A stretch of DNA of 64,000 nt from Phymorhynchus buccinoides (taxonomy: Eukaryota > Mollusca > Gastropoda > Neogastropoda > Raphitomidae), in NCBI GenBank assembly GCA_017654935.2, contig CM065690.1:310443-374442 (forward strand). The letters run 5' to 3'. Position 1 is the first letter of the stretch, and every line of letters starts with the position of its first letter. The notes below the pieces were generated by a model, which saw nothing but the letters and a program-made list of their open reading frames with translations, had not been told where the DNA came from and ran no database searches. Of this stretch, positions 56,572 through 64,000 are shown in pieces. A program made the position numbers and the translations under genes.

Positions 56572-56699
56572 GGAACTTTGACTTTTCTGATTCCTGACGC
56601 CCCCGAGCTGATTGCTAATTTCCTGGAGGGAGGAGCAGGACATGTCCGCAAGAGGAACCATTTATGATGCTCATTACAGCAGACCAAAGGTGGTGGTGT
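56572..56699 (+). CDS. COPB1: COPB1 exon, frameshifted ([17 protein letters not shown]...ADQ)
   Basis: After the acceptor TGTTTTCAG, the reading (with indels) is NFDF.[22 protein letters not shown] and FMMLITADQ, equal to human residues about 165-202 ([20 protein letters not shown]...SCKRNAFMMLIHADQ). The first two bases of the preceding Arg codon come from 43,191-43,192. The donor here is GTGGTG at 56,700, but later copies of the 3' edge up to 61,530 have the better GACCAG/GTGTGT, so which copy is spliced cannot be decided. At least four one-base indels break the frame. Confidence 0.75.
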
Positions 56700-56777
56700 G
56701 TGTGTGTGTGTGTGCATTATGGGTTGTTATGGTATAGACATGTCCTGCAAGACGAAAAACGCTTTATGATGCTCCAT
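56700..56777 (+). repeat. First COPB1 donor-edge copy, interrupted by a transposon
   Basis: A GT-rich stretch, then GACATGTCCTGCAAGACGAA and TTTATGATGCTCCAT, the segment coding DMSCKRNAFMML. The copy is cut at 56,778 and its remainder (ATACATGCAGACCAG) reappears at 60,934. Confidence 0.85.
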
Positions 56778-57119
56778 CAGAACTTAATCTAGAGTGCGGG
56801 ATTGGTAAAATCACCCCGAAAAAACAAATTGTGTTCCTATCCCGCGACTAAATTGGCACGGGGAGCGGGCCGAGTCCCGCACATTTGCAGAACCGGTCGC
56901 CGTAAGTTTTACCTATCGATGCGGGAAGGGACCTTCGTCGTATCGTCTGCTAAACGCCTTCAGTTTTGGACAACTGAAGTATTGAGCAGGAGTGAAGGAT
57001 TTCTCAGACATCGCCATTGGTTCTTGACAAAGTTTAGTGTTAATCAACCAATCGCATTTCTTCTCGTTCTACCGACAGAAGTTGCGATAGTTTCGGCTGC
57101 GCATCTTGAATGCTCTTCA

Positions 57120-57513
57120 AAATGAAGTGGGCAGGGACCACTGTTTGATTTTGATTTTCGCGGAGGCAAAGTGAAAAAAAACAAGTGCACGCCGCGCCAG
57201 AGCGTAGAGAGTGACCGACGTGGCTTGCTTGTCCTCAGTATCCCTAAGTGAGACCCTATAGTTTTCGATCCGGATGACCACCGCCCTGAACCAATATGAT
57301 CTCTTGTTCAGCTATACCTCGGGCGTATTGGGCGCTACTCTCCTCCTCCCTACTCTTCCCATGTGCGCCTCCTCCCCACTCGCAGAACCTCCTGGCAACC
57401 TCAATGTATATACATACGGGGTGGGTTGTGACGAGCAAATATGAAGGGACATGAGCGTGGAGATTAAGAGAAGAAGGGAAGACATCCCTTGGCAGTGATT
57501 CCATTGACGCGGA

Positions 57514-57553
<40 letters not shown>

Positions 57554-57555
57554 AA
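57120..57555 (+). mobile_element. Sequence ending in a long poly(A) tract
   Basis: About 400 bp without recognised coding, followed by a run of A of about 35 (57,516-57,551) and AGAAAAAAAGG. The poly(A) suggests a retroposed piece on the plus strand, but its source was not identified. Confidence 0.4.
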
Positions 57556-58265
57556 AAAAGGAACCCCCATGATTCAACATTAGAGGGATCCTGTCCTTCG
57601 CAGAAACGGACGCTGGTTCGAGCAAGAATGCGACCGAAAAGTTCAACTCCGTCCGATTTTCCGTTTCCAGTTTTCGAGGGGCCGCTGAATTTTTAACATC
57701 TACAATTCCACGAAGGAATCCCTCTCCCGCCACGAGACGAAGCCTTGAGAGGGTGGTACTATCGAAGAAGAAAGAGATCGCTCCGTTCGTGACTTGACCA
57801 AAAATCTGCCTCTCAATCGAACATCGGAGGCGAACCCTAGGCTTTTGTCACTCTGCAGGCCGCGAACAAGGGAGCGAGTCTTGGCCGGTGTGAACCCTGT
57901 GGCCCCAAATGCTTTGCGCCTGGTCGCTCCGTGCGGGATTCTCCACGCCTTCCCTTGGTGCACGTGATTCGGAACGCGGTGTCTCTGGGGAGGGCGCGTG
58001 AGCTTGGGGATTAACAGCGCGGACCGGTGATAGACGTACGCCGTCAAGAACTAGGGGAGAGTTTGTCCGTGAGTCCAAGACTATCGTTGCGTATTCATCC
58101 ACCTGGCCCGGTTGCTGGGCTCTTCCGTTCGAAGCGTGCCGCTTTGAGGTGGGTTTAGGGGGCAAGTGGATGTGCATGCCTCATGCTTCATAGAGGGACT
58201 GGACGACCCGCCCCCTCCACGCGTCTCGCCCCCGTGGGAGAATGGGGAAGTCTTTCGCTAAAAAA
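57556..58265. other. GC-richer block of unknown origin
   Basis: About 700 bp with clearly higher GC than its surroundings and few repeats. Minus-strand open frames of about 110 residues (57,700-58,047 and 57,848-58,177) overlap in different frames and show no domain. It could be part of the transposon, the end of a processed transcript or foreign DNA. Confidence 0.35.
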
Positions 58266-58840
58266 AACAAGGTTCCCCACCTTCTGTAATTTTTTGTGCT
58301 TGTAGCTTCCTCTAATCTGCCACTGCACTTTGACTCTCTGCTGTCCCTTTGCGTACTGTCATTTGGCTATCTTTCTGACTTATTGCCAGTCTCCTGCTTT
58401 AAAATAGCCATATGGGTAGATACGTATGTGTCCGTTATTTCAGTTTTCACTGGTCTCCGCCGCTAGCGTACAGCCGACCATTCTGTTTCGGAGGAGCTCA
58501 AAGTGAGAAATTTTATTTGAAGATTTATTTTAAGGCAGGAGAATGGGCCAAGAATTCAGAAGATTAGTAAGCTGACAGTAAGCAAAGGGGAAAGGCAGTG
58601 TCAAGAGAGTGGCATTTAGGGAAGTTACAGGCCCAGAACTTCTCAGAAGGGTGGGGGAACTATTTTTTACGAAAGCCCCTCACGGAGAGAGACAGCGATT
58701 GACGAGCAGGCACTAATCCACGTGAATTTTGGGAATCCGGAAAAGGTGCAAGAATTTATCCAGAATTGGGAAGAAAATTCAGTCAGATGTTCCCATAACA
58801 CACATCAATCATTAAATCCTTGTAGGAGAAGAGCGAGAGA
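58266..58840 (+). mobile_element. Dispersed repeat S, copy 2, and flanks
   Basis: 58,535-58,690 shares its order of words with 40,960-41,100 (ggcaggagaatgg, ggaaaggcagtg, cagaacttctcagaagg, gaactattttt). The surrounding sequence is unassigned. Confidence 0.55.
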
Positions 58841-60330
58841 GTGAGAGATTTAGAGAGAGATGAGAGAGAGAGAGAGAGAGAAGAGAGAGAGAGGAGAGAA
58901 AGCGGAATGTGCGAATGATTTATTCGATGGCCAGGCCCTTATTGAAGGGGTAGGTGAACAACAAAGATCAACCATCATAATAATTATTACTCCGTCAATC
59001 ATAATCAAATAAATACAATCATCATCAGTAAATCTCGTTATCCATGATACTAATGTCGCTACTATAACAATTGCTTCAGTCATATTGCAATTAACATCCG
59101 TAGCAACGAGCAGAAGAAGGACTATGATAGCAATGGTCTCTACTTTAAAGCTTTACTAAAAGGGCGAATTCCGAATATGTGACTTTCTTTTCTTTGAAGC
59201 TAACAACAATGTTAATTTAACGCACATGGATTATCGAATATATTTTGTGGATAAATTTGGTCGAATATCATTTAATTGCAGGTCAACGCAGAGTAAAATG
59301 CATTTCAGAGGAGAGAAGAGAGAGGATAGGAGAGAGAATAGAGCGAGAGAGAGAGAAGAGAGAGAGAGAAGAGAGACAGACGACAGACAGACAGACAGAC
59401 GTGAGAGAACTGAACAGCCAGAGACAACGAGAGAACAACAGACCAACAGAGAGGACAGAGGCTCACAGAGAGAGACGATACACTTGACAGACACACACAG
59501 AGATAGGAGAGACGGAGTGACACTGACAGAGACAGACCGACAGATAGAGACGAGAGAGGGATAGAATGGCTGACATGAATGTGTTAATAGAAGGAGATTA
59601 AAATAAGAGGACTTAACAGCGGACAAACAATTAATGATGCAGGCAGTATTCAAGTTCAAGTGCTCTCTCTCTCTCTTCTCCTCTTTCATCCTCTCTCTCT
59701 CTCTCATCTCTCTCGTCTCTCTCTGCTCTCTCTCACTCGCTTTCTCCTCTCTTCTCTCTCTCTCTTCTCTCCCCTCCGTCCGCCTCTCCGTCTCTCGAGC
59801 GTATCTTCCTAATCTCTCTCTCTCCCGTCAATTCCTCGGTACATGGTCGCGCACCGACAGACACCATTACATCGTACCACAACTCTCAAAAATCATGCAC
59901 ACACGTAAGACACACCAACGACGAAAGTACAATCCAAGCGCTCGGACAGTCAAACAGCGGACAAGCATCTGGTGCAAAGTGCACAGGGATAGGGGGGGGG
60001 AGACAACACACACACCCGCACACAAATTTGACGATCAGAATTGGTCATGAGGGTACCCACAGATAGTAGCAGCCCAAGGGCGTGGTTGGGGGGGGGGTGG
60101 TGTGGGAGGGTATAGTGAGGGTGGGGGGGGTCGCTACTAACGAGATAGACCAGGGGGGCGGGTGGGTATTGTGTGGGGGGTAACTGACGCGAAAGGAGAG
60201 GAACAGCAATTAGAGGAGGGTGGATGGGACAGAGGAGATGACAGTACCACGTGATTTGATCGCCGCCGCTCATGCTCACGACGCGTGCCCAGAACAATTC
60301 TGACAACTGTGTTATAGACCATTCAATCAA
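58841..60330. repeat. GA/CT-rich simple repeats, no gene
   Basis: (GA)n at 58,825-58,905 and 59,305-59,560, with (CT)n at 59,660-59,830, so roughly complementary tracts. G-runs occur between 60,085 and 60,180. Arg/Glu-rich and Ser/Leu-rich open frames are compositional. Confidence 0.75.
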
Positions 60331-60927
60331 GAAGATGTTGTGGAAAAAAATGCATTTACAATAGAATGTACAAACTTCGCGAGAATATTAGCGATTATTG
60401 TTTCGGGGGTTTGAAACCCCGTAACTGCTGCTACCTTGACCTAATGTAAAACTAAATACATCAGTGGATATCTTGCATCTTGCAAACTAGTGTAGACCTT
60501 AATTGTATGATGATAGACGGAATAGTTTTAATTTGAAGAAAAACGGCCAGAATAGATCCGGACGACGGAGGCCCACGCCGACTGACGGACCAGACAAAAA
60601 CGATAGCTTAGCTCTCCCGAACCTTCGGCTCGGGGACTAAAAATCCTGTTCCAAGCGAGTGTGGAAGACCTGTGAAAATGGCTTCTACTACATCTAAAAC
60701 GGGTCGGAAAAGACTACAACAGTGGCCAGTTCAAAGGAACATCGTTCCAAAAAATGACTGGTTGAAAAAGTGGGCCGTGGCGACGAGATTGAGACCCAGG
60801 GATGCAATGGTACTTGTGTTTTGAAGCACAATAAAAAGAATATGGTTGGATAGGGGGGAGTGCCCCCCTTTTTTTGACATGAGGGGGGGACTGCCCCCCT
60901 TTTTCAGAAATCCTAGATTAAGCTCTG
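60331..60927 (+). mobile_element. Right part of hAT-like transposon 2 with a hairpin repeat
   Basis: 60,548-60,645 holds acggaggcccacgccgactg and the hairpin CCCGAACCTTCGGCTCGGGG, a type of palindrome often found at the end of small dispersed repeats. At 60,678 an ATG opens MASTTSKTGRKRLQQW, about 47 codons, of unknown meaning. Then come the subterminal G/C hairpins and the TIR. Confidence 0.5.
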
Positions 60928-61621
60928 AGGCTTATACATGCAGACCAGTTGTTTGTGTGTATGTGTGTGTGCGTTATGGCTTGTTATGACATGTCCTGCA
61001 AGAGAAACGCATTTATGATGCTCCTGCACATGCAGACCATGTGTGTGTATGTGTGTTGTGGTGTGTGTCTGTGTGTGTGTGTATTGTCTCTGTGTGCGTG
61101 TATGGTGTGTGTGTGTGCGTGGATGTGTGTGGTATGTGTGTGTGTGTGTGTGTGTGTATGTGTGTGTCTGTGCGTACGTATGTGTGTGTGGTATGGCTTG
61201 TATGACATGTCACAAGGAAATGCATTTAATGATTCTCCTACATGCAGACCAGGTGTGTAATGTGTGTGGTGTCCTGTGCGTGCGTTCGTGCGTGTGTGTC
61301 TGTCGTGTGTGTGTAATGTGTGTGGTCTATGTGTGAATGTTTGTGTGTGTCACGTGCGTGTATGTGTGTGTGCGTTATGGCTTGTTATGACATGTCTCAA
61401 GAGAAACTTATTTATGATGCTCATACATGCAGACCAGGTGTGTATGTGTGTGCCGTGTGCGTTATGGCTGTGTTCTGACATATTGTCCTGCAAGAGAAAC
61501 GCATTTATGATGCTCATACATGCAGACCAGGTCTGTGTCTGTGTCTGTCTGTCTGTGCTGTGTGCGTGGTCTATTCTGTGTGTTGCGTGTTTCCTCACTC
61601 TTGTGTCTGTCTGTCGATTGT
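60928..61621 (+). repeat. COPB1 donor-edge array (DMSCKRNAFMML...ADQ) with (GT)n spacers
   Basis: Four copies at about 60,985, 61,203, 61,394 and 61,478, plus the remainder of the split copy at 60,930. The cleanest reads GACATGTCCTGCAAGAGAAA then CGCATTTATGATGCTC and ATGCAGACCAG, followed by GTGTGTATG. The exon part codes DMSCKRNAFMMLIHADQ apart from small indels. The spacers are GT dinucleotide stretches grown from the donor side. Confidence 0.9.
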
Positions 61622-62062
61622 GTCAAGTCAAAGTCAAAGTCAAAAGTCAAAAATAATTTGTTATAACGTTAGGTGAAATTACAGCGAGGTCTCGGACAAC
61701 TTTATCAAGCCAATTGACAATAATTTTTAAAAGCAGCACACATTTGCCTGCATGAAAAATGGAAACAAAAACTAAGGAAAAATGAATGACAAATCATGCT
61801 TTGCAAAAACATTGAGCATAGTTAGGGTCGATACAAGCGACTATCAATAACATTAAGAACTGCCCTCTTTCCCAACATTTCTATTATCGCATTCATTTGT
61901 TCACTCCCCCCCCACCCCGAAACCCCCACTCTCTCCAAGTCACCCCAAAGCTTTCACATATTTTGGGTCCCTTCCCCGTTCCCAACATGTTAATGACACC
62001 TCCCTCTCCTCTCTCATCATCATCATCTCTCTCTCGCTTCTCTCTCTCTCTCCTCTCTCTCA

Positions 62063-62138
<76 letters not shown>

Positions 62139-63200
62139 AGGCACACACACCACCACACAGCACACACACACACACACACACACTTACACACACACAAACA
62201 CACACACGACACATACACTACACAGCGCATAGAGACATACGGACACACATACACACACGTACGCACGTACGCACGCACGCACGCTCACACACATACGTAC
62301 ACACACATACAGACATGCACACAACTACTGTACAGATTGACCAAATATACCTCTAGGCCTAAGCTAATATATAATTCCTAATTATTTGGTCTTAGCAGAG
62401 ATCTTGTTGAGAAGTTCGACTGACTTAGGGACAAAACTCAGTGAATTTATAATCGTTCTACAACGAATAGCGCGGAACCGTCTATCAGATGGCAATAGTT
62501 CATAGCAATGCGACAGAACATGACTTGGAGCATTAGCGATCTCCCTGGCTTTTCGAACTACACGTTTTTCATACAACAAACACAAACTGTCTTGTTTTCT
62601 ACCCACGATCTTGCTACCAACATTCACAATCTTATTCAGAACACCCTTGGGTTTTACATTCAAGCCACCGTACCAACACATGAACGAAAATGTTATAATA
62701 TAGATTCAAGAAAACAACTATAAAAGCTTTGGAGAAGATCTGTGCTAACATCGAAAGATCTGAGCTTTCTCAGGCAGTACATCCTTGTCTGGCATTTCTT
62801 GGAAACATGATCAACATGAGAACTAAAAGTAAACTTATTGTCTATGATTGTTCCCAGATACTTGTATTCATCTACCCTTTCGACTGTCAAACCTTTGATT
62901 GTGAGATCTGGCATTGGTACCGGGGATTTCCTAAAGTCGACTACCATTTATTTTGTTTTTGTTACGTTGAGGTCAAGATAGTTTTCCTCACACCAGGACA
63001 CAAACTTTTCAACCTGCTCAAAGTAAGTACTGTCTGAATTACAAAGGTCAACTAAAGCTGTATCATCAGAGTATTTAATGACAGGGGCAGAATCTGTTCC
63101 TTTACAGTCATTTGTGTAAAGGGTGAAGAGAACAGGAGATAAGAGTAAGACAGTGCCTTGGGGACAGCCGGTGGATACAGACATTGTGGAGGACAGAGCA
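61622..63200 (-). mobile_element. Rex1/Jockey-like LINE, 5'-truncated
   Basis: 3' end at 61,622 with the simple repeat CAAGTCAAAGTCAAAGTC. RT pieces from 63,190 downwards on the minus strand: STGCPQGTVL, VLFTLYTNDCKGTDSAPVIK, YSDDTALVDL (catalytic YSDD box), FVSWCEENYLDLNVTKTK, VDFRKSPVPMPDLTIKGL, DEYKYLGTIIDNKFTF, FYSCFLESIL, CWYGGLNVKPKGVLNKIVNV and LLPSDRRFRAIRCRTI. Two frameshifts (about 62,945 and 62,690). 61,700-62,340 is 3' UTR or later insertion with long (CT)n and (CA)n tracts (62,030-62,330). Confidence 0.88.
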
Positions 63201-63470
63201 TTTTGAAATCTGTGATGTGACATGTGTTTTGGCATGAACAAGAAGTGTGTGTGCGTTCGTGTGTGTGCGTGTGTGTGTGTGCCTGTGTTGTGCATTCCAA
63301 TTACATTTGTAAACTTTTTCAACTGGGGTATTGCAAGTTTGTGAATTTTGTGTCCATTTTCCCCTACGAACCCTGTATATATAGTGACAAAGGAGTCAAT
63401 GGTGATGTGTCCAAGAACATCTTTAACGTTATTGGTATTCTGTGCCCAACATACTGCTTCAGAGTGGGTA
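63201..63470. other. Spacer with (GT)n
   Basis: Short GT tract at 63,245-63,290 and otherwise unassigned intron; the first half may be remaining LINE sequence. Confidence 0.5.
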
Positions 63471-64000
63471 CTGGTGTGCACAGAGGCACAGACCAAGCAC
63501 CGTTATTGATAGTGACAGAGGAGTCAGTGGTCATGGGTACTGGTGTGCACAGAGGCACAGACCAAGCACCGTTATTGATAGTGACAGAGGAGTCAATGGT
63601 CATGGGTACTGGTGTGCACAGAGGCACAGACCAAGCACCATTATTGATAGTGACAGAGGAGTCAATGGTCATGGGTACTGGTGTGCACAGAGGCACAGAC
63701 CAAGCACCGTTATTGATAGTGACAGAGGCACAGACCAAGCACCGATTATTGGATACTGGTGTGCACAGAGGCACAGACCAAGCACTGTTATTGATAGTGA
63801 CAGAGGAGTCAGTGGTCATGGGTACTGGTGTGCACAGAGGCACAGACCAAGCACCGTTATTGATAGTGACAGAGGAGTCAATGGTCATGGGTACTGGTGT
63901 GCACAGAGGCACAGACCAAGCACCGTTATTGATAGTGACAGAGGAGTCAATGGTCATGGGTACTGGTGTGCACAGAGGCACAGACCAAGCACCGTTATTG
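63471..64000. repeat. 69-bp tandem array, about 7.5 copies, to the window end
   Basis: Unit ggcacagaccaagcaccgtt, attgatagtgacagaggagt, caatggtcatgggtactggt and gtgcacaga; one deleted copy near 63,720-63,770. The period is 23 codons, so a 205-residue minus-strand frame is open by chance. Words of the unit occur once at 63,385-63,480, where the array probably started. Confidence 0.93.

Larger units (their letters stand above)
56778..60927. mobile_element. hAT-like transposon 2 (4.15 kb, composite)
   Basis: Ends CAGAACTTAATCTAGA (56,778) and, inverted, CAGAGCTTAATCTAGG (ending 60,927). The right subterminal GGGGGGCAGTCCCCCC and the left GCGGGATT/CCCGC words are the same two end types as in the element at 23,611-25,235, but in the reverse order, so the two belong to one family and lie in opposite orientation. 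It splits a COPB1 donor-edge copy. Its inside is a mixture of other material: a poly(A) tract, a GC-richer block, a copy of repeat S, GA/CT tracts and a hairpin-bearing repeat. No intact transposase. Confidence 0.78.

Noticed and set aside
28701..56699. COPB1 as a pseudogene because of frameshifted exons
   Set aside because: Frameshifts occur only where neighbouring repeats also show random indels; the exons in clean sequence (996-21,858 and 43,023-43,192) are perfectly open with good splice sites.
57556..58265. Possible rRNA or ITS segment because of high GC
   Set aside because: None of the conserved rRNA words I would expect could be found on either strand.
61013..61225. His/Thr-rich frames in (GT)n/(CA)n stretches here and at 22.1, 25.6, 41.2 and 62.1 kb
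   Set aside because: Simple dinucleotide repeats, without independent coding evidence.
63364..63981. 205-residue minus-strand frame with TIDSSVTINNGAWSVPLC repeats
   Set aside because: The 69-bp period keeps the frame open; there is no start context, signal peptide or conserved domain, and one copy has an internal deletion.

Overview
This is eukaryotic, metazoan DNA. Large introns full of tandem arrays, L2/CR1-type and Rex1/Jockey-like LINEs, hAT-like DNA transposons and GT-AG split exons of a conserved animal gene suggest a marine invertebrate, most likely a mollusc (perhaps a gastropod). The phylum is inference only; no rRNA or mitochondrial marker is present. No bacterial-type operon, CRISPR array or complete single-exon host gene was found.

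The one recognisable host gene is COPB1, the beta subunit of the COPI coatomer. It appears as two halves in opposite orientation. Left of a 500-base N gap (31,899-32,398), on the minus strand, lie six exons of the C-terminal half, in protein order at 28,701-28,790, 21,703-21,858, 17,865-17,954, 14,045-14,131, 6,282-6,426 and 996-1,115. Right of the gap, on the plus strand, lie three exons of the N-terminal half (human residues about 31-202) at 37,591-37,816, 43,023-43,192 and about 56,572-56,699. Both halves read away from the gap and the middle of the protein (roughly residues 200-640) is absent, so the gap is probably a mis-oriented scaffold join, though a real inversion is possible.

The most striking feature is that almost every COPB1 exon is bordered by a tandem array whose unit contains the adjacent exon edge: splice site plus about 10-90 nt of exon plus some intron. 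Upstream arrays repeat the acceptor edge (6.4-8.3, 14.2-15.1, 17.95-18.4, 35.2-37.6, 38.3-38.7, 42.8-43.0 and 56.15-56.57 kb). Downstream arrays repeat the donor edge (0-1.0, 1.6-2.7, 4.6-4.9, 5.5-6.3, 21.4-21.6, 37.9-38.2 and 60.9-61.5 kb). The gene therefore carries dozens of decoy or broken splice sites. In one array every copy has lost the acceptor AG while the true exon keeps it.

The rest of the introns holds satellite-like arrays: a 22-bp array of about 160 copies with a 13-monomer higher-order repeat, a 55-bp G-rich array, a 45-bp array open in frame on both strands, (ATC)n/(GAT)n blocks and a 44-bp array of about 70 copies. Transposons include a CAGACCTG-ended element with a pogo/Tc1-like element nested in it, two related hAT elements with TIRs ending in ATCTAG, a hAT-derived pseudogene with a Ser/Pro/Lys tail, and several LINE fragments, all on the minus strand. 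Sequence on both sides of the gap (about 28.8-31.9 and 32.4-42 kb, and parts of 53-61 kb) shows many one-base indels between repeat copies, typical of low-coverage long-read consensus, so exons there are frameshifted on paper.
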